Assembly: GCF_000403455.2 (NCBI RefSeq)
Contig: NZ_KE159717.1
Location: 79,127 to 143,126, forward strand
Length of the DNA stretch: 64,000 bases
Reading direction: 5' to 3'
Source of the DNA: Dorea sp. 5-2
GTDB lineage: Bacteria; Bacillota; Clostridia; Lachnospirales; Lachnospiraceae
Positions within the stretch are counted from its first letter, which is position 1, and each line of letters begins with the position of its first letter. The translations under genes and the position numbers were made by a program. The notes under the pieces were generated by a model. It did no database searches. It was not told the origin of the DNA and was given only the letters and a program-made list of their open reading frames with translations. Below, in pieces: positions 1-7,007 of the stretch.

Positions 1-2
1 AA

Positions 3-110
3 TACAAAATGTCTAACCCGATGCGTCAGATCGTGCATAGGGGCCCGTGGAATGAGAATAACCCTGAAAAATATTTGATTGAGCTTCAAATACCGCTGGA
101 ACACGCATGA
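3..110 (+). CDS. MerR-family regulator, C-terminal end (partial)
   Basis: Only the last 35 codons lie in the window. They match almost residue for residue the C-terminus of the complete MerR-type regulator on the minus strand at 48270-49082, including the ending ELQIPLEHA. The fragment belongs to the GyrI-like effector-binding half of that regulator; the DNA-binding half lies left of the window. It sits just upstream of a MerR-type promoter and the trmO-like gene, the same order as in the inverted copy, so it probably controls that promoter. Confidence 0.85.
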   Translation, partial: YKMSNPMRQIVHRGPWNENNPEKYLIELQIPLEHA

Positions 111-124
111 TTGTATAGACTTTG

Positions 125-160
125 AAATGTCCTGCTAAAAATGTAGGGCATTTTTAATTT
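125..160 (+). terminator. Terminator after the MerR-type gene
   Basis: An 11-pair stem (125-135 with 143-153, two G-U pairs) with a 7-base loop is followed by TTTTTAATTTT. It lies 15 bases after the regulator stop. The same hairpin occurs in the inverted copy near 48225-48260. Confidence 0.6.
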
Positions 161-166
161 TCCCTA

Positions 167-197
167 TTGCATCTCACATGATGTGAGGTCTTATACT
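167..197 (+). promoter_or_regulatory. MerR-type promoter with 19-bp spacer
   Basis: A -35 box TTGCAT (167-172) and a -10 box TATACT (192-197) are separated by exactly 19 bases. The spacer contains the dyad CTCACATGATGTGAG. A 19-20 bp spacer carrying a palindrome is the hallmark of promoters that MerR-family activators remodel. It faces the trmO-like gene and lies next to a MerR gene. The inverted copy keeps it unchanged at 48182-48212. Confidence 0.7.
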
Positions 198-228
198 GGT
201 TTTACCAACAAAAGCAAGGAGGAAAAAT

Positions 229-702
229 ATGACCTATCAATTAAAAGCCATTGGCAAAGTAAAAAATGATGAAAACGGCACATTTATTCAGTTAGAGCCA
301 GAGTACATTTCTGGACTGCAGGCCTTAGAGGGTTTCAGCCACATCAATGTCCTTTGGTGGTTCAGCGATTGCGACAACGACGCAGATCGGAATAAATTAC
401 AGACGGAACAGCCCTATAAAGGCGCACCCGAAGTCATGGGTGTATTTGCAACACGATCTCCTGCGCGTCCGAATCCTATTGCATTAACAGCGTCCGAAAT
501 TATCAACATTGATTTCACCAACGGCATGATTCGTGTTACATTTATTGACGCAAATGACAATACGCCCGTACTTGACATCAAGCCGTATACTCCAAGTTTT
601 GACAGAGTTGAAACGCCCGGTGTTCCCGCATGGTGCAGCGAATGGCCGAAAAGCACAGAAGCGTCCGGCGATTTTGATTGGGGACAGGTGTTCAAATTTT
701 AA
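229..702 (+). CDS. TrmO/TsaA-like tRNA methyltransferase
   Basis: This 157-residue protein has the TsaA/TrmO beta-barrel signature GVFATRSPARPNPIALT near residues 71-87. In the known family TrmO methylates N6 of t6A37 in threonine tRNAs using S-adenosylmethionine in the cytoplasm. The start follows AAGGAGG at a good distance. It is the first gene behind the MerR-type promoter and is followed 13 bases later by an acetyltransferase. A nearly identical copy is on the minus strand at 47677-48150. Short accessory TsaA proteins are often annotated this way without biochemical proof, so the exact substrate is inferred. Confidence 0.8.
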   Translation: MTYQLKAIGKVKNDENGTFIQLEPEYISGLQALEGFSHINVLWWFSDCDNDADRNKLQTEQPYKGAPEVMGVFATRSPARPNPIALTASEIINIDFTNGMIRVTFIDANDNTPVLDIKPYTPSFDRVETPGVPAWCSEWPKSTEASGDFDWGQVFKF

Positions 703-715
703 GAGGGGGTGGCTT

Positions 716-1321
716 ATGAAATTACAGGATTTTGTTCAGGATAAACCTATTCTTGAAACGGAACAACTTATCCTGCGCCCTTTGCGAAAAGAAGATGTTG
801 CAGATTTGAAAGAATGGCTGGGAGACAGTTCCGTTTATCGGTATTGGGGCAAACGTCCCGGAAAAAGCGACTTAAATCCAGAATTACTTTTCCAAAAGCC
901 AGAGAAACCTACAAAAAGTTTTCATTGGGGTGTTGTCTACAAACAGGATAATAAAGTTATTGGCGATATGTGGGTGTATCTCATTGAGAATGACCGCATG
1001 GCAAAAGTGGCATTTCGCCTTTCACCTGCCTATCAAGGCAACCGGTTTATGACAGAAGCACTGGCGAGAGTAACTATCTTCTGCTTTGAAGAAACGAAAT
1101 TACAGCGTTTATGGGCCGATGTTCACGCACAAAATATTGCATCGTATAAAACTTTGGAAAAAGCAGGCTTCAAGCGTGAGGGTCTTATCCGTGAGGGTAA
1201 AATGGTAAACACATACTGCGATTACTATTTGTATGGTATGAATAAGGCTGATTATATTGAAATCACCGATAGGGGGCTACCCCCTTACGAGCACTGTGAA
1301 CGCTTTTTCCGAAAAAACTGA
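716..1321 (+). CDS. GNAT N-acetyltransferase, RimJ/RimL type
   Basis: A 201-residue protein with the RimJ/RimL-type GNAT layout: N-terminal ETEQLILRPLRKEDV, a central beta strand ending in VIGDMWVYL, the acetyl-CoA-binding region AYQGNRFMTEAL and the ending ASYKTLEKAGFKREG. The start ATG at 716 follows AGAGGGGGTGG; a longer open frame upstream has no ribosome site and overlaps the previous gene. Expected activity is transfer of acetyl from acetyl-CoA to an amine such as a protein N-terminus or a small molecule; the substrate cannot be read from sequence. It is cotranscribed with the trmO-like gene. A remnant with two deletions lies at 47487-47666. Confidence 0.85.
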   Translation: MKLQDFVQDKPILETEQLILRPLRKEDVADLKEWLGDSSVYRYWGKRPGKSDLNPELLFQKPEKPTKSFHWGVVYKQDNKVIGDMWVYLIENDRMAKVAFRLSPAYQGNRFMTEALARVTIFCFEETKLQRLWADVHAQNIASYKTLEKAGFKREGLIREGKMVNTYCDYYLYGMNKADYIEITDRGLPPYEHCERFFRKN

Positions 1322-1340
1322 ATCCATATAGCCCCAATCT

Positions 1341-1377
1341 GCTGAACGACGGCAAAAGAAAAAAGCCGTCGTTCAGC
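1341..1377 (+). terminator. Perfect 13-bp hairpin after the acetyltransferase
   Basis: The arms GCTGAACGACGGC (1341-1353) and GCCGTCGTTCAGC (1365-1377) are perfect inverted repeats with an 11-base A-rich loop. The T tract is poor (AACCCTTATT), so it may be a weak terminator or an RNA-stabilising hairpin. Confidence 0.55.
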
Positions 1378-1499
1378 AACCCTTATTCCATGTCTCTATT
1401 TTACAAAGTGCATTTTCCTAATCAAAAAGCGCATTGCGTGAAAAGCCCGGCAAAAAATAGAATGATATAATTTGAACATCAAATATAGGAGGTGCCGCA

Positions 1500-2429
1500 A
1501 TGCACGCATATGAAGCAATCGAACAATCCTTGACTTTTATCGAGGAACACCTGACAAAAGAAATTTCAACGGAAGAACTGGCAAATACTGTCGGTCTGTC
1601 CACCTTTTATTTTCAGCGCTTGTTCAAGCGGCTGGTAAATAAACCGGTTCAGGAATATGTGAAACTCCGCCGTTTGGCAAAGGTTATTGAAAATCTGAAA
1701 AGTACCAAACAGAGGATTCTTGACGTTGCCTTGGACTATGGTTTTTCAAGCCATGCGAATTTTACACGGGCCTTCAAGGAAACGTATGGGATTACGCCTG
1801 AAAGCTACAGGAGGGATTTACCAATGCTCAATACATTCGACAAGCCGGAAGTTTCTATGAATTACGTTTTGGTAGACGAAGGGGTTCCGCTAGTGGTAGG
1901 AAATATCGTCTTGGAAATCCAGAGAAAGACATTGGAAAAACCGGAAATTTATCTCGGCTTAGAAACGGAAGTTCGCATTTCTGAACAAATGCCGGTTGGT
2001 GAAAGCACAGGTGTAGATGTGCCAGGACAGCTTTGGAAGCGTTATCATATGGAGAAGGCTTCAATCGCAGCCAATCTAAATACTGCTGTAGAAATGGGAA
2101 TGTCCCATGCGGAAGGTACTGCACAAAACCTTTTCACTTATTTTGCAGGCGGCCTTGTTCAAAATAATCCGGACCGGCTGCAAGACGGTTTTGTTAAGAG
2201 AGAACTCTCGGCAGGAGAATACATCGTTTGCAGAGTCGAAGCAGAAAATTTTGAGGATTTGGTAACGGTCGCTTTAGATCAGGCCAGCAAATACCTTTTT
2301 GATATATGGCTGCCTCATCACAACTTAACCACGGAGCCCTTTTCGGCAGAAAAGTATTACCGTGACTTGGAGGGTATGGCCTGTATGGAAATTTGGGTTA
2401 AGCCCCTGCCGCTGAAAAATAAAAGCTAA
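1500..2429 (+). CDS. AraC-family regulator with GyrI-like effector domain
   Basis: 309 residues. The N-terminal ~110 residues carry the two AraC helix-turn-helix motifs (LANTVGLSTFYFQRLFKRL; then LDVALDYGFSSHANFTRAF, TYGITPESYRRD). The rest is a GyrI-like domain of the kind that binds drug-like or peptide ligands. The start follows AGGAGGTGCCGCA. It is a cytoplasmic transcription factor, and the downstream DUF3788 gene starts 10 bases after its stop. A full paralogue lies at 33874-34803 and a C-terminal remnant at 47117-47486. The ligand is unknown. Confidence 0.88.
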   Translation: MHAYEAIEQSLTFIEEHLTKEISTEELANTVGLSTFYFQRLFKRLVNKPVQEYVKLRRLAKVIENLKSTKQRILDVALDYGFSSHANFTRAFKETYGITPESYRRDLPMLNTFDKPEVSMNYVLVDEGVPLVVGNIVLEIQRKTLEKPEIYLGLETEVRISEQMPVGESTGVDVPGQLWKRYHMEKASIAANLNTAVEMGMSHAEGTAQNLFTYFAGGLVQNNPDRLQDGFVKRELSAGEYIVCRVEAENFEDLVTVALDQASKYLFDIWLPHHNLTTEPFSAEKYYRDLEGMACMEIWVKPLPLKNKS

Positions 2430-2439
2430 GGAGGAATTT

Positions 2440-2871
2440 ATGATGGATTGGAATGCGCTATATTCAAATGAACAACCTCCATCACTGGAGCAAGTCACGG
2501 AATACATTAACAATCCGTTATGGACAGATTTTAATAACCATATCCAGTCCACCTATCGGATCAGGCCCTGCATGGAACACAGCCGCTGTTCCATGCAGGC
2601 AGGCTGGAATATTAAGTATAAAAAAGGTGGAAAGTCTCTTTGTACGCTCTATCCGATGCAAGGCTATTTTATCGTTCTCGTGGTTGTAGGAAGTCGTGAA
2701 CTTACGGAGGCAGAGTTTCTTATGCCGCAATGTTCCGACTATGTGCAGACAGTATTCAAAAACACGAAAATCGGTAATGGACAGAAATGGTTGATGCTGG
2801 ATGTAAGGGATAGAGGGATTATGGATGATGTATTTAGCCTCATCAATCTCAGAAAGCATATACCGTCATAA
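2440..2871 (+). CDS. DUF3788 family protein
   Basis: 143 residues. The block CSMQAGWNIKYKKGGKSLCT followed by LYPMQGYF and a late KWLMLDVRD strand fits the small cytoplasmic DUF3788 family, whose function is not established. The start follows AAGGAGG, with ATGATG giving two possible first codons. It appears cotranscribed with the AraC gene. A perfect 13-bp inverted repeat (2567-2579 with 2587-2599) lies inside the coding sequence. The first few codons survive in the inverted copy at 47078-47102. Confidence 0.7.
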   Translation: MMDWNALYSNEQPPSLEQVTEYINNPLWTDFNNHIQSTYRIRPCMEHSRCSMQAGWNIKYKKGGKSLCTLYPMQGYFIVLVVVGSRELTEAEFLMPQCSDYVQTVFKNTKIGNGQKWLMLDVRDRGIMDDVFSLINLRKHIPS

Positions 2872-2928
2872 CAGGAAAGGAAAACACAATATTCGACAAA
2901 TACCCATACTGACGGAGGGGGTGATGAC

Positions 2929-2990
2929 ATGGGAAATTAGCTGTATTTGATATATCTGAACCGGGCAGTATAATTGCAGAAAAGCTGCTC
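2929..2990 (+). promoter_or_regulatory. Conserved start/slippery leader of winged-helix gene, copy 1
   Basis: A GGAGGGGGTGAT ribosome site precedes ATG (2929) in the reading ATG-GGA-AAT-TAG. The last base of ATG plus the next two codons form G GGA AAT, a canonical X XXY YYZ heptamer directly before a stop. In the -1 frame the sequence reads 20 codons (GKLAVFDISEPGSIIAEKLL) straight into the downstream ORF at 2991. The arrangement is identical in copies 2 and 3. Confidence 0.55.
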
Positions 2991-3434
2991 ATGCTGTTAA
3001 GCGCCCGCCAGCGTCAGGAATTGTTAAACTATCTTTTCCATTCCCAAAAACAACAAAATAATCTGGCCGACAGCCCATGCGTCATTTCCGAAACTTATAA
3101 AGTGCAAACAGTTATTGATGAACCGTTTACAGAGATTCAAGTGGACGATTTATATTTCTGCCAAGAACAACGGCTTGTATGCATTAGCGAGCAGGTAATT
3201 GAATTAACCGCTAAAGAATTTGACATTCTTGCTTTGTTAATTACTCACCCGAAACGGGTATTTACTTATGAGCTGATTATGGAATTGGTCTGGAATGAGG
3301 ATTATTCCTACTACTCCCGGAAGGCAGTCAATAATCATGTAAGCAATTTGCGGAAGAAGCTGAAAGTTACGCAGGATTCCCCGGACTACATCAAAAGCGT
3401 TGTTGGCATTGGTTATAAATTTGATGTGCCATAG
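2991..3434 (+). CDS. PhoB/OmpR-type winged-helix regulator, copy 1
   Basis: 147 residues from the first in-frame ATG. The C-terminal ~95 residues are a typical OmpR/PhoB effector domain: LTAKEFDILALLITHPKRVF, the recognition helix RKAVNNHVSNLRKKL and the final wing YIKSVVGIGYKF. There is no receiver domain and no phospho-Asp region, so it is a stand-alone DNA-binding protein. Translation probably begins upstream, because 20 in-frame codons before this ATG are conserved in all three copies; see 2929-2990. Near-identical paralogues lie at 8329-8772 and 15854-16297, and a remnant at 46968-47066. Target genes are unknown. Confidence 0.85.
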   Translation: MLLSARQRQELLNYLFHSQKQQNNLADSPCVISETYKVQTVIDEPFTEIQVDDLYFCQEQRLVCISEQVIELTAKEFDILALLITHPKRVFTYELIMELVWNEDYSYYSRKAVNNHVSNLRKKLKVTQDSPDYIKSVVGIGYKFDVP

Positions 3435-3435
3435 C

Positions 3436-3475
3436 AAAGGTCATAGGGTAAGATTCTACTTTCCTTGTGGCCTTT
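3436..3475 (+). terminator. Hairpin after winged-helix copy 1
   Basis: AAAGGTCATAGG pairs imperfectly with CCTTGTGGCCTTT, giving a stem with a short T tail. An equivalent hairpin follows copy 3 at 16299-16336, which supports a role as the gene's terminator. Confidence 0.45.
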
Positions 3476-3538
3476 ATTAGATACGGTAAGTGATGAAGAA
3501 ACATTAAGGCGGCTTTACAGTTTGTGATGCAAGAGAAA

Positions 3539-3670
3539 ATTATCCCGAATTATTTTTCCTTAATCAGAAGTTCTAGGAAACTGACAGTGTAAATGACTAA
3601 AAAGTTATCCCGAATATTTCTCTAAGAAATGCCGCTGTTGCTGGCTTTCTTTGAAGTATTCGGGATAATC
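3539..3670. repeat. Three copies of a TTATCCCGAAT motif, one inverted
   Basis: TTATCCCGAAT occurs at about 3540-3550 and 3605-3615 in direct orientation and inverted (ATTCGGGATAA) at about 3658-3668. No gene covers this ~350-base gap between copy 1 and the TetR operator. Just before it, 3490-3528 reads as the end of an open frame (SDEETLRRLYSL, stop), which may be the tail of a lost gene. The pattern resembles recombinase binding sites, but that is inference. Confidence 0.5.
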
Positions 3671-3751
3671 TGACTTTCGGTATAACCGTTTAGCGTCATG
3701 GCCTAAACATCTCTTTTCTATTGGGCAGTATATGCAGGAAAAAAGTTAATC

Positions 3752-3812
3752 TTGACAAGCGACTACCGGTCGCTATATAATGAAAACGAAATATGAAACG
3801 ACCGGTGGTCGC
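3752..3812 (+). promoter_or_regulatory. Promoter and double operator for the TetR operon
   Basis: TTGACA (3752-3757) and TATAAT (3776-3781) are separated by 18 bases. The spacer holds GCGACTACCGGTCGC (3759-3773), and CGACCGGTGGTCGC (3799-3812) repeats it in inverted orientation just before the ribosome site. Two matching dyads, one inside the promoter and one over the start of the transcript, fit autorepression by the TetR protein encoded next. Confidence 0.75.
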
Positions 3813-3832
3813 TATAAGGAGGTATCATAAAT

Positions 3833-4444
3833 ATGCCAAAAGGAATTATGCTTACACCAGAACAACAAGAAGAACGTCGAGAAGAAATAATCAGTGTTGC
3901 TTTGCAGCTCATAGAGAAAAATGGATTCCAAAAAACATCAATGAGGGAAATTGCGATTTTAGCAAACATGGGAAAGTCCAGTCTGTATGATTTTTTCAAA
4001 ACGAAAGACGAGATTGTTGTATATGCAGTTGAGAAAGAAATGGAAGAAACAATTAAAAAGGTTCATAAGATCATTGCCGATGAATCCTCGCCGGAACAGT
4101 GTCTTAGAAAAATCATGTTGAATCATCTTAGAGTACCAAAGCAGTATCGAACGGTGCAGATGTGGTTAAATACAGAATCTGACTATTTAGAAGAAGATTA
4201 TCGAAAGCGGCTGAAAACTGCGCGTTACGCATATCAGGATATTATCAAATCTGTAATTGAAAATGGAGTGAAATCAGGCGTCTTCCGTAAGACGAATGCC
4301 GATCTTATGTCGCGTTTGTTAATTAACTCCATTATATCAATCATTTACACATCCCGACCATCAGCCAGTCCGGAGAAAATGCTTGATGAAACAATGGATA
4401 TATTTCTACATGGAATTATGAATGATGGAGGTGAATTATTATGA
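3833..4444 (+). CDS. TetR-family regulator
   Basis: 203 residues. The N-terminal helix-turn-helix (IISVALQLIEKNGFQKTSMR, IAILANMGKSSLYDFFKTKD) is classic TetR, and the C-terminal ~140 residues are the variable ligand domain. The start follows AAGGAGG. It overlaps the next gene by ATGA, so regulator, phosphotransferase-like gene and MFS pump form one operon behind the operator at 3752-3812. It probably represses its own operon until a substrate of the pump or modifying enzyme binds. Confidence 0.9.
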   Translation: MPKGIMLTPEQQEERREEIISVALQLIEKNGFQKTSMREIAILANMGKSSLYDFFKTKDEIVVYAVEKEMEETIKKVHKIIADESSPEQCLRKIMLNHLRVPKQYRTVQMWLNTESDYLEEDYRKRLKTARYAYQDIIKSVIENGVKSGVFRKTNADLMSRLLINSIISIIYTSRPSASPEKMLDETMDIFLHGIMNDGGELL

Positions 4445-5904
4445 TTTATTATACTCTGCCCTTGTTGCATAAACAGGCAACCCTTGAAATGGTCGGCGGA
4501 AAAGGTATGTCTTTATCAAAACTTTTGACAGCGGGCATCCCTGTGCCGGAGGGCTTTCATGTTACGACTACTTCATACAAGATTTTTGTTGAAAAGAACC
4601 ATATTCAGCCTCACATTAATAAGTTGCTGGACGGTATTGACTCTAATAATACTAGCCAGCTTGAAAATGTATCTGCGCAGATAGGGATGCTTTTCCATAA
4701 TGGAGAAATGCCGCAGGAAGTATCAGATGCAATTAAAACCGCATATGCCGGTTTGGGAAATATAGCGGTGGCTGTCCGTTCCTCCGCAACCGCCGAGGAT
4801 TTGCCCGACGCTTCTTTTGCAGGCCAGCAGGAAACCTATCTTAACATACAAGGTGAGAATGAAGTTCTTGACGCTGTAAAGCGGTGCTGGGCTTCCCTAT
4901 GGACAGCTCGTGCTATTGCTTACCGCGTGAAGAATGATATAAAGCAGGAAATCGTCGCACTTGCTGTTGTAGTACAAAAGCTTGCGTTTTCCGATGCGTC
5001 CGGCGTTATGTTTACGCTAAACCCTATCAATGGCAGACGTAGCGAAATGATTGTTAACGCCGCGTGGGGACTTGGCGAATCGGTGGTTTCTAGCTTAGTC
5101 ACCCCTGATACAATTGTTGTAGATAAAAATGCTGAACGAATTGTATCGTATGAAGTAGCAAACAAAGAGATTATGACAGTCCGCAACTCAGATGGAACAG
5201 AAGAAATCCCAACTCCTGAACAGTTGAGGAAAAAACATGCTCTTACTCGCAATCAAGTTATGCGATTGGCACAGCTTGGGAAAAAAATTGAGAAGTATTA
5301 TGAAATGCCTATGGATGTAGAGTGGGCGCTGGAAAAAGATAAGTTGTATATTGTTCAGGCGCGCCCCATTACTGTCCTACCGCCGGAATGGACGTTGCCG
5401 GAAAAGGATGTTGTATATACAAAAGGCAGTCTAGCGGAGCACTTGCCGAATCCTGTTACACCCTTATTCGCCACACTTGGACTTGAAATAGTCAACCGTG
5501 CGTCGGCGCTTTTATGGATAGATATGTTTGGTAAAAGTGCGAAAAAGCTACTGCCAGAAAACGGAGCATATACGATTATTAACGGATATGTTTATCTTTC
5601 CGCTAATTCAAAGCCTCTTTTGATTGCAGTCAAATCCCTTTCACCCCGCGCTTTGCGCCGGACGCTTACGAACAGCATTATGCGCTTTGAAGCGGCAAGA
5701 AAAGAATTTGAAGATGTGGTGAAGCAGTGGGATGAAACGTCCCTGCATACGTTAAGCGCACAGCAAATTATGAAGGGCTTCAAGCCGTATTTTACGCCGC
5801 ATGTATTTATTTCACAAGGATTCAGCTTACATTGCCCGCCGCATCTATCAGCGAAACGTTATTCACAAAATTCTTTCAGGGTACGGTCCGCCGTGCTGGT
5901 ATAA
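4441..5904 (+). CDS. PEP-synthase/rifampicin-phosphotransferase-like, N-terminal part (frameshifted)
   Basis: 487 residues in this frame. Residues ~1-320 are a PPDK/PEP-synthase-type ATP-grasp domain: VGGKGMSLSKLLTAGIPVPE, AVRSSATAEDLPDASFAGQQ, MDVEWALEKDKLYIVQARPI. Homology continues into the linker until about 5795-5815, after which the frame degenerates while the homologous sequence carries on in the frame of the next ORF. Together the parts span 4441-7007 (~855 codons), the size of PEP synthases or rifampicin phosphotransferases. The setting between a TetR regulator and an MFS pump favours an antibiotic-modifying enzyme over central metabolism, but this is inference. As read, the single-base-scale shift would inactivate it. 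Confidence 0.8.
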   Translation: MIYYTLPLLHKQATLEMVGGKGMSLSKLLTAGIPVPEGFHVTTTSYKIFVEKNHIQPHINKLLDGIDSNNTSQLENVSAQIGMLFHNGEMPQEVSDAIKTAYAGLGNIAVAVRSSATAEDLPDASFAGQQETYLNIQGENEVLDAVKRCWASLWTARAIAYRVKNDIKQEIVALAVVVQKLAFSDASGVMFTLNPINGRRSEMIVNAAWGLGESVVSSLVTPDTIVVDKNAERIVSYEVANKEIMTVRNSDGTEEIPTPEQLRKKHALTRNQVMRLAQLGKKIEKYYEMPMDVEWALEKDKLYIVQARPITVLPPEWTLPEKDVVYTKGSLAEHLPNPVTPLFATLGLEIVNRASALLWIDMFGKSAKKLLPENGAYTIINGYVYLSANSKPLLIAVKSLSPRALRRTLTNSIMRFEAARKEFEDVVKQWDETSLHTLSAQQIMKGFKPYFTPHVFISQGFSLHCPPHLSAKRYSQNSFRVRSAVLV

Positions 5905-7007
5905 CAGACACTTCCGCTCTCTTGCTTGGGTTTGATACGATTGCGCTACAATCGGAAAAGAACTTGTGGGACCTTTCGGAATGGGCAAAGCAAAATAACA
6001 CTTTAAGCTTCTATCTGAAAAGCAATCCTGCAACAAAGATAGCAGAAGATTTCAAGTCCTCCATTTTGCCTGCGGAAGTTTCGCAGGAGTTGTGGATAGA
6101 GTGGAAAAGCCGAATTAACGCCTATTTCAAAGAATTTGGCTGTACTGCGTATGAATTTGATTTTGCATATGCCACACCACAGGAGATGCTTACGCCAACT
6201 TTTGAATCCATAAAAGCATTTTTGGAGGAAAAAGGGGAAAATCCGTATTCGCGCCAAATCACATTTGAAAGGCGCAGGAAACAAGCCGAAAAAGAGATTT
6301 TGCAACAGATAGGCGGCCACCGAAAAAAACTGTTTTTGAAGCTGCTCCATTGGGCACAAAATACTGCCCCCATGCGTGAAAACGCTATTTATTTGATGGG
6401 GATGGGGCACCCGCTGATTCGCCGTATGTTACAAGAAATTTCTGAACGTCTCTTAACTGGTGGAGCTATTTCACATCTGGACGATATTTACTGGCTCACA
6501 AAAACAGAATTGGAAACGCTCATAACACAGCTTGATAAAAATATACCCCTATCTAATCTGAGTGAGGCAATCCCTGCCAGGCAAGCAGAGCATGATACAT
6601 TCCGAGGTTATGTGGCACCTTCCATGTTGCCGGAAAAAAGCAAAAAAGCCGTATCACACGCAACCCAAATACAGAAAGATGGGAAAATTGTATTGACGGG
6701 TATAGGAACCAGCCCAGGCGTTGTTACGGCTCCCGCCTGTGTACTGAACAGCCCGGCAGATTTTGAGAAATTCCAGCCGGGAAGTATCTTGATTGCCGTT
6801 ACCACAACTCCTGCATGGACGCAGCTGTTTGCCTCCGCAAGTGCGATTGTAACAGACATTGGCGGCCCTCTTAGCCATTCAAGCATTGTTGCCCGTGAAT
6901 ATGGTATTCCCGCTGTTATGGCAACACACACCGCTACGCGAACCATACAAAACGGACAAATGATAACAGTGGACGGTACGACAGGGGAGGTGACACTCAA
7001 TGAATAA
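5832..7007 (+). CDS. PEP-synthase/rifampicin-phosphotransferase-like, C-terminal part (frameshifted)
   Basis: 391 codons counted from a TTG at 5832 that lacks a ribosome site, so this is the continuation of the gene starting at 4441 rather than an independent gene. The last ~90 residues form the swivelling phosphohistidine domain: TSPGVVTAPACV, then GGPLSHSSIVAREYGIPAVM, where the His of LSHSS is the expected phospho-carrier. The end overlaps the MFS start by 8 bases. Either a real frameshift mutation, a sequencing error or a two-polypeptide enzyme would explain the split. The first is simplest. Confidence 0.75.
   Translation: MPAASISETLFTKFFQGTVRRAGITDTSALLLGFDTIALQSEKNLWDLSEWAKQNNTLSFYLKSNPATKIAEDFKSSILPAEVSQELWIEWKSRINAYFKEFGCTAYEFDFAYATPQEMLTPTFESIKAFLEEKGENPYSRQITFERRRKQAEKEILQQIGGHRKKLFLKLLHWAQNTAPMRENAIYLMGMGHPLIRRMLQEISERLLTGGAISHLDDIYWLTKTELETLITQLDKNIPLSNLSEAIPARQAEHDTFRGYVAPSMLPEKSKKAVSHATQIQKDGKIVLTGIGTSPGVVTAPACVLNSPADFEKFQPGSILIAVTTTPAWTQLFASASAIVTDIGGPLSHSSIVAREYGIPAVMATHTATRTIQNGQMITVDGTTGEVTLNE

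Noticed and set aside
414..695. Minus-strand ORF opposite trmO
   Set aside because: Shadow frame of a well-supported gene, with no ribosome site.
3539..3670. Calling the TTATCCCGAAT cluster a known transposon end
   Set aside because: No transposase gene or target duplication is visible, so it is listed only as a repeat.
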